A stretch of 64,000 nucleotides of DNA from Cordia subcordata (Eukaryota > Streptophyta > Magnoliopsida > Boraginales > Cordiaceae), in the NCBI GenBank assembly GCA_028554755.1, contig JAPTOF010000004.1, positions 19,214,001 to 19,278,000 on the forward strand, in the 5' to 3' direction. Each line of letters opens with the position of its first letter. Position 1 is the stretch's first letter. Shown in pieces: positions 35,297 to 46,839 of this stretch. Below the pieces are notes generated by a model. That model ran no database searches. It worked only from the letters and a program-made list of their open reading frames with translations, and was not told the DNA's origin. The translations under genes and the position numbers were made by a program.

Positions 35297-37208
35297 ATGA
35301 ATGACCCTAATGCTTCTTAGTAGTCCTTAGTATCCTCTCCTCTACCACCCAAACTTGATCTCAATGCTTGTTGCTTATGTGGAAGTCGTATGCATAAAAC
35401 CCTTTATTGTCCCCATGCAAATCCCTTATCTTGGGCTAGTGCTAGCTATGACCCCTATAGTCATGCATCATTTCATGTACTTTTATTTAGAAACCATGAT
35501 CATAGAGATGCATATTCTTGTTGTTGCAATCTTTATGGAAGCCATGCTCATGATTCTAGTTCTTGTCCCACCTTTCACCCTTATCCTCGATTGCATGCAA
35601 CACCCAAGAATACCCTTAGTAATCATATGCTCACGCATGCATCCACATCTTATCATCATGATTCTAGGGAACAACATCATGCATTTTCATGTTGGGGTCA
35701 AGATAACTCTTCATTTAGTCACCTCCTTGCATTGAGATTTCATTTTTCATACCATCTTTTCCCACCCACCCTTCTTCTGAGCACTATAATGGTTATGCTT
35801 ATAGTGACCTAACTCAAGATGTTTACCATTTTCACTTAATCGAACCCTTTTTCATTATGTCTACAATCTCTAACCAATTAGGTCAAATGTTTGAGCAATC
35901 TCAATCTCTCTTCCAATCTCATCAAGAGGGACTAAAGAGTTTGAAGCGAGACACCAAACCTCTATGTGAGCGCTTGAAGAGAATGGTTGAGAGTGTGTAA
36001 CTCACAAGCGAGAATATTGAGATACCTTTAGACCGAGTTGAAGAGAAATAGATAAGACCAAACAATAAGGTGACTAAGGGTGAAAACAATGATATTTTGG
36101 AGAGAAATTAGAAAAAGAGGTGGATATAGAGATCACATCATGTATTGAGGATGAGAATGAGCTTGATGATAATTTGGTTCTTAATGACTCTTATGGATAT
36201 GTTTTAAAGGAAGTAGTACCCTATCCTTCTAATCTTTCAACGCCTTCCACTAAGTAACGTGAGCTTTTCGTTTCTTCTTATCCTATACATCCTACACACT
36301 TGGAGGTTGAGTCTCATGATCATAGCGCTCGTTTGCATTTTGAGTTTGCATCTAGGGAGTCAAGTGTGTACACTTCCCACGAGCATTTTTGTTTACATGA
36401 CCTAGAATCTTTTGAGTCCCCGTTGTCCCTTCCATATATGCCTATCCCTTATGAGAAGCACGATAGTGAGATGACACCCACTAGCGATGAATAAGGATTT
36501 TAGTGAGACCATAGTTAGTGTGGGTTTAGAGTCATCTATTAAAGAGAACATGACATCAATTTTGGAGTTTTTAGATAATGAGTCGCTTAGAGTTAAGGAT
36601 TATTGTGTTGAGGAGAATAGAAACCTTAAGAAGACATCTAAAAATGAAATTAATAAACTTGAAATTTCAATCTATGGGTCTTTGGGTATGTCTGATGAAT
36701 CATTGTTGATACCCTTTTCTGCCCTCTCTATTAGGGAAATGATTGACGAGGTTAAGCATTTTCTAGATGAACATGAGGCTTCCATTAGTGTGAGTAAGCC
36801 CAATAAGATCAAATCCATTCCTAGTAAGGAGTTAGAGTGACCTAGGCTTGACAATGTTATATTTTGTGGAAAGGAAGAGTGTAATACTTCAACGTCCTTA
36901 CCCGTGACCTTCCTTCTCCAAGTGTCATCCCTACTCCCATTTCCCATTCTGTTGAGTCTCCCTCTTTGGAGCTCACATTTATGCCTTCTTGCATAAAACA
37001 TTTTCATCCAGGATTAGGAAACACTTCACCCATGTTGCACGCATTGGACTTATACTTTACCCATGGGGAGGATGTGTTTTTAGCCCTTGATTATGAAAAG
37101 AAAGCCATGGCGTGGTTAATTGAAAGGCACATGGGCCATGATCTCTCATGTTTATGCACGAGCCCTTCCACATTTGCACGCATATTTTCATTTGATAATT
37201 TTGGGTAG
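35297..37208 (+). pseudogene. NA-2 ORF, homologue of the NA-1 ORF
   Basis: The start MNDPNAS (35297) aligns with MTDPNAF of NA-1. The next two codons are TAG TAG (35318-35323) where NA-1 has TGG TGG. The first knuckle CCLCGSRMHKTLYC keeps the CX2CX4HX4C spacing. In the second (CNLYGSHAHDSSSC) the second Cys is replaced by Tyr. The coiled-coil-like segment begins MSTISNQLGQMFEQSQS at about 35,857. The acidic module reads KLEISIYGSLGMSDESL (about 36,657-36,707) with REMIDEVKHFLDEHE. The tail FLALDYEKKAMAWLIERH is at about 37,077-37,130. Several frameshifts and stops make it inactive. Location and order equal NA-1. Confidence 0.75.
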
Positions 37209-38778
37209 GAACTGGAAAAGTGGTGCATTATGCATTTATTGCCCCACCATATGTTGCATGACCCTTGTCCTTCTATAGTTTGTCTCGGTTGAATATTCGG
37301 CAGTATGTGCCTAAAGTCTTTAATCGCATTTGGCTTTAACATTGGCACACGACTGGAGGTGTTAAATCTAGCACTGCTAGGAGACACCCTATATATGTTT
37401 ATATTCCTTGCTTTCCTTGTTTTCTTTGACTTTGAATTGTTGTTTCTTTTTCATTATTTTCGTTCTTGATTTTTATTTCCTTTTCATTTGTTTTCTTTTT
37501 CACCCTCCCAAGTGTTGATTCTCACTTCTATTATTTCCCATTTTTATATACCTTGTTTATCATTTGAGGATGCCAATGCAAGCTTGCAAGGCCAATGCTA
37601 CTAATCTTGTGCTTTGTGAGTGCTGTGGTTCATTGAGAAACATGATTAGCAAGTGAACCATTAAACCATTGGCATCAAAGAGCTTCAAAAGAACACAAGG
37701 TTGTATCTATCCTTTCTCCATTTGTTTCCTCTTTCTATCTATCTCGTCCCCACCACCCTTATATGTTTTGTGATGCTTATTTGCTTATTGAGTAGTATTG
37801 TTTTATTTGCTTGTGGACAAGCAAAGTTTAAGTTTGGGGGTGTGAAAGTTTGGTTTTATTGTTTTATGCTTTGATTAGGGTAAATGTACACTATTTTTTG
37901 TAAAAATGGTTAAATTTGTTTTTATTTTTATATATATAGAGTCATTTATCTCTTTGTTGATTGAAGTGTTGACTTTTGACATTGACTTAATTGATTGGTA
38001 AAGATAAGCTTGAATTATAGGGAGTGAATAGAGCAGAGAAAGATCCAAGACTTTGAGGGGATGCCTTTTGAAAGCTGTGGGAGTGAGCGCCTTTAAGAAT
38101 GCATCTTGTAGCTACCATATGGCTTGATTGGAAAAAGTGATGATAATAGGTGTTGATATGAGTGCCCCTTCCTTGATTAGTTCTTTTTGATGTACCTTAG
38201 CCTTTCTTTTTCTTTTCTTTTTGTTATGTAATGCAAACGTATGAAAAATTAAAAAAAAATGAAATAAAGGCAAAAACGTGAAAAAAAAGTGAAAAAGAAT
38301 TGAAAAGGCAAAAAAGCCAAAAGGCGCCAAATTATGAAAAAGTGCTTAAGTGACACAATGTCGATTTGGCACACTTTTCTCTCTTCATTTTTTTGTTGTG
38401 TTGTAAATAAGGCTCTTATGTCATTTGTGCCACTGTGTTTGTGCATTCTTTCTTTTCTTATCTTTAAGGCTTTGGTCATATTAGGGATGCCATGTTAGTT
38501 GAGAGGGCACGAAGTATCAACATCCCGTGTGCTTGCGTTAGAATCATAGACTTGTGGTGGTATAGCTACTTGGGAACTTCCCACGAGGTGCGAGGCCCCT
38601 TGTGAGTAAGGGGAGGATCTGAAAAGGCTTGGCACTCTACAAAAGAAATGACCCCTTCATACCCCTTTGACTCACCAAGATAGCATGTCAATATGTTAGG
38701 CAACCTTTTTTAGCAACTTCAAGATAAACTTAGGTTTGGTCTTGCTTAGGGACAAACAAGGAGAATGTTTAGGGGTGT
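37209..38778 (+). other. NA-2 3' noncoding block
   Basis: Conserved layout: hairpin 1 (TTTGCTTG-TGGA-CAAGCAAA, 37806-37825) with AGTTTGGGGGTG, an A-rich tract (about 38,245-38,310), a degenerate hairpin 2 (CTTGCTTA-GGGA-CAAACAAG, 38741-38760), then GAGAATGTTTAGGGGTG and the LTR. No gene is supported. Confidence 0.7.
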
Positions 38779-40640
38779 TGATGTGTTGCTTTTGTGTGTG
38801 TATTTGCATTGCATTTCTATACTCATTTTGAGGTGATAGCTTTAGTGTAGTATTTATATCATGTCTATGCTTACAAGGATGTAAGTGTATATAGTTGAGT
38901 TTCAAGGTCAAATGCTGTGCTAAATGCTTAATTTTGTGCCATAGATGAGTCATAGGATGAAAACGGAGCTTGAACGAAAATAGGCAATAAAGAGATGAAG
39001 TGTACAGGTGATAGGGCAAAGGCTAAAAGAAAAGATGATGGAGATTTGAAGCAATTTGAAAAACCAGTCGACCCCCTTAAGGTACTAGCTAACTGGTAAA
39101 GTCAGCCGATAGATTCGAAGAAGAGTAGCTGTTACTAGTTGAGCTCACTGGCTGAACAATAGAGTCAGGCGGTTATTCCAGATAACAGAGAAAAATACCA
39201 GTCGACCCCTCCCAGTTACCAGCAAACCAGTAGACCTGCAAACAGCTATAAATAGGGACCGATATTTCAGCATTTTCATATCTATCGCCCCATCCTTCAT
39301 ACCCATTAAACCGTAACCTATTCCCATAATTACCCACCTCACACACACTTACCAAAACACATCTATACTTGGAATCAAGAATCTAGGATGATTAAACACA
39401 AGGATTTGGGGCATTAGCTTATGGATTGTAAAGGCATGGCTATAGATAAAAGGGTAGATTTCCTATTTCTTTTTTATCCTAGTTCAATTTATATTTAATT
39501 AGAGCTATGTAGGGTGATTTACTCTTGTATTTTGGATTGATAACTATTTTATTATTATGGGTGCTTGATGGATTTATGAATATATGCTTTGTGCTTAGGG
39601 TTTCTATGGCTATTTTACATACATGTCTAAGTGTTTGCTAAAATGCCTAAATGAGATTGCATGTATATATTGAAGTCTATTTTGCTATTAACCACTCTTA
39701 AATCATTGTGCTAGCATGTCTCTGTGCTTGTATGGTGATTACATGAAGTGAGTAATGTGTTTATACACGTCTTTGTCTATGTACATATGTCTAATAGCAA
39801 GAATAACTTCTGTTGCATACATGATGAGTGCCATTGCTTAAATTAGTGTAATTTAAGCATGTCTACGTGTTTAATAGTAGGTTAAGCTCGTATATTCTCG
39901 AATGCCAAGCCTTAGATGTGTATGCCTTTGCATTTTAATGTTAATTCCCATTACAGTGATGGATGATCGATAGCGATTAATTAATGGCTAGCATAGATTG
40001 AGTCTCATTTGGCTTTAAACCTAGCCAATAGGTTTCAAGGTAGGTTAGTCAACCTTAGATAGACTAGGTCTTGGCCTTAAACCTAGCCAACAGTTTAGAC
40101 GCTAGGGTTAGATTAATCTAAGTTACCTAGTGCCCTAACTAGCTAGCCTTAATGCCTAGTTCATAAGGACCACACCCTAGCTCTAAGTAGTCAACACCTA
40201 GGGACAAACCCGCATCGACTCCTAGGGTACCATTAGAAGGCTAATTAGAGGTCTAGATAAGAGCAACCTAAACAATCTATCTAACAACCCTAACAAAACC
40301 GTAGTAATCATCCATAAGCAAGTTATAATCACCCTAATCCCTCATTTTTGACATTTAACTCACTTAGATCACTTGATTCCTCTGTCACACACACACACAC
40401 ATACCTCCTTTTTATCTTCTTGCCCTTAGTCTAGATTTACGTTTCCGTGCTTTCTTTAAAACAAAAATCCAAAAATATTGTAGTTTAGGTCCTAAGAAGT
40501 AGCTCTTTAGGATACACTTAGCTTAGAACGCCACAGACGTTTGGCCTCCCTGTGGATTCAACCTTGCACTAACACGCACTATATTGCACATGACCTATGT
40601 CATTGCGTGCTATTTGGGCTTATGCATCAAATATTGATCA
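38779..40640 (+). repeat. 3' LTR of NA-2
   Basis: TGATGTGTTG to TTGATCA, 1862 bases, with TATA-like CTATAAATAGG near 39,245 and TTGGCTTTAAACCTAGCCAA near 40,010. Confidence 0.85.
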
Positions 40641-40885
40641 CTACCACTAGAAAAAAAAGACCTAGTCCAAGATGCCTAATGTTGAGGGAGAACATGAAGC
40701 AACCTTGAGAGTTCGAGGTTAGATGGCATGGAGAGGGATGTAAGTGATGACTCCATGAACCTGTTAAGATGTGTTAGAAGTGATTGCTTTGAAGAATGTT
40801 GTTAAGTGAAGGCTCCAGCGTGAAATCTATAAAGAGGTTCCAGTTACGGTAAAGAAGTTTCAAACTTTTTGCCAAGGGAGGAATT

Positions 40886-41379
40886 TGTTGGGTTGTGCCT
40901 CAAAGTCCAAGTCCGTACAAATTAGAGAACATGTGGAAGAAAGTAATTAATAGAGTTACCAAATTCAAGACCTGCTTAATGTAGAAGAAATCTTGGAGAG
41001 TAAGGATTTCTCTTCTATAAATAGAGAGTCTTGTAACTTGTATTAGGTGTGCTTTAGGGGCCACACCCCTAGGAGGTATGGATAAGAGAGCCTGAGAGTA
41101 CCAAAGAAAGTTTTGTATGCTTCTGCTAGAAAAAGTCACATGGGAAGGGTTTAGACTTTGTCCATTCATAAAGTCCTTTATGAGAGAGGGTTTTCTATTA
41201 GAGTTTTGTTTGTGCAAAAACTATAACACCATTATTGTTGAATAGTGAAATTTATGCCAAAGAGAAATCATAGACATAGACAGAGGGCAAAACCACATTA
41301 AAAATATCGCATTTTCTTTGTGTGTGTTTTTTCATTATACATTGATACGTGTCTGTGTGTGTCCTTAATTTTCCTAATA
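40886..41379 (+). repeat. 3' LTR of COP-3
   Basis: TGTTGGGTTG to CCTAATA, 494 bases, closely matching 25451-25948. It is preceded by a polypurine tract and followed by GTATT. Confidence 0.85.
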
Positions 41380-41384
41380 GTATT

Positions 41385-41770
41385 TTATTACAAAGGTTCT
41401 AATCTTATTTTTATATGTTGAATTCCTCTTGATATGTTGTAGACACACATGTATAAATGTACACTGCTAAAGCTAATTAATATCCTTTGAGCTTCTTCCA
41501 CATTTGAATATTTTCCCTTCATAAAGTGCCATATAAAACTTGTAGATGACCTTTAGCAGTGATTGAAATAGAACACAGTGAAAAATGGGTAATGACGGTG
41601 GTTATGGAATAACCATTGCAAATTAAATGTTAGGTGCAAAAAAGTACATTCTTTTTGTTTTTAGATGCAAGACAAATAAGAGATAATTTCACTATATCAA
41701 TCACACAAATACACTGTGGATGGCATTGGAGCTTGAGAGTCCTCACCCCTTTCTCTCCTTGCTCCATATC
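41385..41770. other. Sequence between COP-3 and COP-4, no gene
   Basis: AT-rich, with no supported frame. Before the insertions it adjoined 25,445 on the left and 57,776 on the right. With 57,776-57,872 it may form a minus-strand Copia LTR remnant, because the joined minus strand has an ATAAATAAAAC TATA-like box and a TGTTACC start, but ends and TSD could not be confirmed. Confidence 0.35.
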
Positions 41771-41775
41771 TTACA

Positions 41776-41917
41776 TAAAGATTATAAGCCCTCACACCTT
41801 AATTAGGGTGGATGTAATATAGTTATACACTGTGTAAAAGACACATAATTACATCCTTTACCTTTCTTTCAATACAAGCTTTCCATAATACAAGATATAC
41901 AAGAATATACAATAATA
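41776..41917 (-). repeat. 3' LTR of COP-4
   Basis: The minus strand begins TATTATTGTATATTC after the purine-rich AGATTGAGGAGGGA (41918-41931), and ends at TTTA by the TSD. Its termini are TA...TA rather than TG...CA. Confidence 0.8.
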
Positions 41918-41929
41918 TCCCTCCTCAAT

Positions 41930-43069
41930 CTAGATAAGAGATAGACACATGCAGATTGTTGCATAGTTCTTGCAAGCGACTGGAAGATAAGGCCTTAGTA
42001 AAGATTTTTGCAAGCTGGGAACTAGTGGGAGCAAACTTAACCATAACATCACCTTGAGCCATCTTCTCTCAATCGCAACGTGCTTTGTACGAGCATATAG
42101 CACATGATTCACCGTCATGTAAGTAGCGGAAACATTGTCACAAAACAACATGATCGGATGAGGTAAAAAGACATCGAGGTCACGCAACAACTGACGCACC
42201 CAATATGTCTCTACAAGTGCATATGCAAGGGAGCAATACTCAGCCTCAATGCTAGAACGAGAGACTATGGCTTACTTCTTGGATTGCCAAGACAATAGAT
42301 TTGGACCTAGAAAATGTGCATTACTAGTTGTAGAGCGGCGACTGTCTGGGTACCTTGCCCAATCAACATCTACATATGATACAAGGGAAGGGTAAGTGAC
42401 AGGTGTTAAAGTAATACCATGATCAATGATACCACAAATGTAGCATAGAATACGTTTCACTAGTTGCAAATAGGCAGTACAAGGTGCACGCATGAATTGG
42501 CTAATAAGATTTGCAAAAGCTGAGTTAGGGCGATTCAAAGTGAGATATTGTAAAGCTCTAACCATACTTTGGCAAACAATAGGGTCCTCTAGAAAATCCC
42601 CATTAGAAAGTGAGGATTGAGACTTGGAAGGCAATTTTGACCAGCTTACCATTGAACATAGAGAAGTTATGAAGCAAATCTTGAGCATATTTTGATTGAG
42701 TGAGAGACAATGGTGAAGAAGTGTAGGAAACCTGAACACCTAAGAAGTAATGTAAGTCCCCAAGGTCTTTCATAGAAAAAGAAGATAGTAAAGTATAGAT
42801 GAACTAAAAACTAGAAGTAGAGAAACTCCCTGTGAAGACAATATCATCAACATAAAGAAGAAGGACCATTATGGCATTAGCTTTCTTGTAGGCAAACATA
42901 GAGCTGTCTATAGAACTACATTTAAAACCATAACATAAAAGAAAGGTATTAAACCGATGAAACTAGGCCTTTGGGCCTTGTCTAAGACTGTACAAAGCCT
43001 TCTTGAGTCAATACATATGATTGAGACGTTGAGGATCAATAAAACCCTACGGCTATTTCATATAGATTT
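41930..43069 (-). pseudogene. COP-4 RT C-terminal half and RNase H
   Basis: The minus strand shows the RT catalytic motif LLLYVDDIVF near 42,870-42,840, KDLGDLHYFLGVQV near 42,770-42,730, and an RNase H region with SYVDVDWARYPDSRRST near 42,375-42,320. The C-terminal CDNVSATYMTVNHVLYARTK lies near 42,145-42,085. Frameshifts split it, although open stretches reach 155 codons. Its upstream half lies beyond ATH-G at 52,312. Confidence 0.85.
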
Positions 43070-44948
43070 TGATGTGCTGTGTTTTTGTGTGTGTTTACAT
43101 TGTTATTTGTCTATATTTTGGAGGTGTATTGAGCTTAAATAGTTACATTAGTTTAGTACTTGTGCTAGATATAGACTTAAACGTATACAATTATATATAG
43201 TTGAGTTTAAAAGGTAAATGCTACATTAATGGCTTGTTTTGGATATTATAGGTGAGATTGAGAACCGTTTGGAGATCAATGAAGATGGAGATGGTTTGGG
43301 CAAGGAGTGGAAGCATAACTGAAGATGAAAGTGGAAGAAAATCAAGTTTGGAGGCTTCCAAACAAAGACTAAAGCAACTGGAAGCAAAACGGAGCCAAAA
43401 CGAAGCCAAAAGAGAGCAAATAAGCACGACCAAAGCACTGGCTTTAAAGTACCGGTGCACCGGCTGGCTACTCTGCCAAAAATAGATAGCAAGCTTCTAC
43501 TACTGGAATAGAGGCCTCTGGTACTGGTGCTCTGGTTAAGTGTTCTGGTAGTTGCAGAAATTGGCTATATAAGCCCGCTTTTGGCCATTTTATGTAATAA
43601 AAAGTCATATTCTTTCACACCCATCTCCTAAACCTTAATTCCCCTCTCACCAACCTCGATCACACATACCACACACACTTTTCACCTCGATTCAAGCTTG
43701 AACACTTGTAATTGCAAGATCAAGACAAAGATTTCAAGAGCAAAGCTAAGCATGAAAGGGAGGTTTATCTTTCTCCTTTTATACTTAGTTTTCTCTATTC
43801 TAGAATAGATCTTTTATCGCTGATTGAAGCTTGTATTATGGGTTGATTGAGTACAACTTTGCTATGAGATTTTGATGCTTTAATATATATGTTTACCTTT
43901 AATGCTTCAATGACTACTTACATACAGGTCTATGTGTTTGTTGATATGCTTAGGTGAAAGAATATATATATACTTATAGGCTTGATTTTTATTCCAAATC
44001 ATTGTATGAGCATGTCTAGGTGTTTATGTAGTGATTCCACGAAGCGGGTCTTGTAGCTATGCATGTCTATGTGTGTTTTTACATACCTTAATATCAATTT
44101 TAGCTTCTATGACATACATATTGGATTCCAATGCGTAAATTGATATGACCTAAATATGTCTAAGTGTTTAGGACTAGAATATGCTTTATATTCATTCGTA
44201 CCATGCTCGAGAACATGTATGATGTGCTTTATTGTCAAATCATGCTTCCGTGATGCTATGATTGGTGGTTCTTCATTAATAATTAGGCCTAGTTTAGTCT
44301 CCTTTGGTTTTAAACCCAGCCAATAGGTGTCGGGCTAGCTTAATTGACCTTAAGAAGCCTAGTTCTTGGCTTTAAACCCAGCCAATGAGTTAAAACCTAA
44401 GGTAAGACCAATTATCATCACCTAGGAACATAATTAGCTAATCCGTGCCCTAGTTCATAAGGACTACGCTATACTTTTAGGTATTGGCTAAGGTTGGTTG
44501 ATTAGATTCCTAGCACCGAGTCTAGGGTTTGTAAAAGAGGTTGATTAAATTCGTAGCTTAGAGCGCCCTTCTTAGAGCAAACCATCAAAGTTAATCCCAT
44601 AGCAAAGTTAGTACCCAAATCACCCATAGTTAAGCGAATTTCACCCATTGCCCTATTTCTTGTGTCAATTTCCTTTTTACTTACTTGTTCTCTCTTACCT
44701 TTATTTTCTTTAGTTTGTTTAGAATAGTTTAATTTACTTTGAGCTCTCTTCACATCTAAAACAACCAAACATAATTCTTAGTTTAGCTTGTTTTCCTTCT
44801 AGCTTTCTAGGACACATACTTAGTTTTCATTTCCCATTTCCTGTCTCCCTGAGAGATCGACCCTGCTTTTGCACATTAAACTACATAACCTGTGCACTTG
44901 CAGGCTTTTAATTAAGGCTTAGTGCTTAATTAGCGAAAAGAAGCATCA
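43070..44948 (+). repeat. 5' LTR of ATH-G
   Basis: TGATGTGCTG to AAGCATCA, 1879 bases, with TATA box CTATATAAGC near 43,566. It lacks the GTCGAC palindromes but has ACCGG-type repeats at 43,450-43,530 in the same place. A TTGGCTTTAAACCCAGCCAA motif lies near 44,365. A small segment present in the 3' LTR (near 51,850) is altered here. Confidence 0.9.
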
Positions 44949-44954
44949 AGTTTT

Positions 44955-44972
44955 TGGCACCGTTGCCGGGGA
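44955..44972 (+). other. ATH-G primer-binding site (tRNA-Asp)
   Basis: TGGCACCGTTGCCGGGGA, 17 of 18 bases equal to the ATH-B PBS, six bases after the LTR. Confidence 0.85.
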
Positions 44973-45231
44973 GGCATGGTGGTTTGTTTGCTTTATTTGT
45001 ATCCTTCAGCTAGTTACTTGCTTTATTTCTTCTTTTGCTTAGTTTGTTTTGTAGTTGTTATCTTGTGTTTACTTTTGTTCCCTAGTTTACTTGCTTATTG
45101 TTTTTGCTTGTTTTGTGTAGTTTACTTTCTTGTTTTAGTGACTTTAGGATTGTGTTTTGTTTGTTGTAGTTTTAGGATGTGTGAAGTTTCAGGGATTGCA
45201 AGAAGTGGAAGGAGATTAGGTTTAGTTTTAT

Positions 45232-46790
45232 ATGCTTGGTGGGCATTCTCTTGGGAATCCTCTAGTTCCTTTACATCCTGAGCCTGAGAGAATTGTTTGT
45301 CACTTTAGGAACTTAGGAAAACTTTTAGGAGAAATGGCCGATCCCACTAATCCTCCTCCCATCCCCCCTCTGCATCCCGTTCCTTCACATGAGCACTCAT
45401 ATGCACATGAGCCCTTTAGGCCAGACCCACCCATTGACGATGAGCCCATGCTTCGGAAATTCTTTCTCTCCAATGCCTTCGAGCCTAACTTGGCTATCCA
45501 TATTTCGGGGTGAGGGGATGCTAATTTCGAAATTAAGCATAGCATGTTAGCGATGCTCCCTTCTTTTTATGGGAGGAGCAATGAGAGCCCCTTGGACCAC
45601 ATAAGAGATTTTGTAGAGATAAGTTCCACTCTTCACTTTCCCAACATGTCTCAAGAAGTCATTCGCCTTAAGTTATTCCCATTTTCCCTTAAGGATAAGG
45701 CAAGTTCATGGTATCATTCTTTACCTAGTGGTTGCATTACATCTTGGGGTGAGCTTCAATCTAGGTTTTATCAAAAGTTCTTTCCCATAGCTAAGACCGC
45801 CAACCTTTTGGCTTCCATTATGACCTTCTCCCAACATGACTTAGAGACTTTCCATAAGGCTTGGGAGAGCTCCAATGAACTTCTTAGGCAATGTCCACAC
45901 CATGGGAATAGTGTTTATGACCTTCTTTAATATTTCTTTAGAGGATTGAATGAGCAAAATAGAATGATGATGAATGCTGCGTCCGGTGGTGGATTCTATA
46001 ATTTGAGACCGAGTGAATCTTGGGATAAAATGGATTTATTGGCCGAGAACTCTTTTCAAAGCACTGCTATGGAGAGGTTTAGTCGAGGAACTAATAAAAA
46101 GGGTGTTCATGAGGTAGGGATTTCTTCCAATTTGCCCACCGAGGTTAGAGCGTTGATGCATAAGCTAGATCAATTCATCACTTAGCCTCTCTTCACAAGG
46201 TCATAGGACTAGTCCTATAGATTTATCCTCCATACTATCAATGGTTGAAGTATGTGCATTGTGTTCTAAGTTTACTCATGAGACCGTAGCTTGCCCCCTA
46301 GCACCGCAGTTTCCTGAGTTCATTCAAGAGCGAGTCCACGCCACACTCACGATAGTACAATCCTTACTTGAACACATATAATCCGGGTTGGAGGGACAAC
46401 CCAAAATTTTCATGACGTCAGGTTCAGTTTGAGTCTTCCCATCCCTAGTCCCAGGCCCCATTCCAGCAAAGACCTCATCTTGCTAATCTTCCAGGGTTTC
46501 ATACAGAGAACCAGGCTAGACTCCCTAGTGTTCCTTACCCTCAGGCATTCCCTGTACCGCCTATCCTAGCCCTTCCCGTACAATCTGTACCTGTTCCATA
46601 GTCATTTCACGATGAGAGGGTAGACCTTTTGATGCAGATTATTCAACAAAATCAACAACAAATGGCTAAGATAGAGGGAAAATTAGGGCAGCTTACTAGC
46701 CAAATGAGCACTAGAGACCCTGGGAAATTTGTTTTCCCAGCCTGAGGTTAACTCTAGAGTGTAGTCCTATTCCTCCACTGATCCCACTTA
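45232..46790 (+). pseudogene. ATH-G gag
   Basis: ATG 45232 gives MLGGHSLGNPLVPLHPEPER. One frame continues through the capsid-like part (45,544-46,185: FYGRSNESPLDH, FPFSLKDKASSWYHSLPSG, FFRGLNEQNR), broken by TGA 45511-45513 and TAA 45928-45930 (CAA in the parent, judging from ATH-B). After 46,185 the frame shifts and the zinc knuckle CALCSKFTHETVAC is readable near 46,255-46,300. A Gln-rich tail precedes protease. Confidence 0.85.
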
Positions 46791-46839
46791 TCCCCATCTA
46801 GCCCAAACTAAGGCTGTCACCACTCTTAGGAGCTATAGG

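Larger units (their letters stand above)
33444..40640 (+). mobile_element. NA-2: non-autonomous Athila-related element
   Basis: 5' LTR (33444-35121), degenerate tRNA-Asp-type PBS (35128-35145), one broken frame (35297-37208), 3' noncoding block and 3' LTR (38779-40640). Flanks CTACT (33439-33443) and CTACC (40641-40645) form a one-mismatch TSD. Internal protein and noncoding sequences match NA-1 by eye, but the LTRs clearly belong to another subfamily. There is no pol gene. Total 7197 bases. Confidence 0.85.
25446..41384 (+). mobile_element. COP-3: small non-autonomous LTR element with nested inserts
   Basis: Direct repeats GTATT at 25446-25450 and 41380-41384 flank LTRs at 25451-25948 and 40886-41379. 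After the first LTR lies TAGTATCAGAGC (25951-25962), a near-perfect initiator tRNA-Met primer site. Before the second LTR lies a polypurine tract GCCAAGGGAGGAATT (40871-40885). Removing NA-1 and NA-2 leaves an element of about 1.75 kb with only ~0.77 kb inside (25,949-25,984, 32,956-33,443, 40,646-40,885). I see no gag or pol motif there. It must rely on enzymes from another element. Confidence 0.85.

Noticed and set aside
43226..43492. Frames inside the ATH-G LTRs (also 50,571-50,809)
   Set aside because: They exist in both LTRs only because LTRs are repeats. There is no motif and no gene context.
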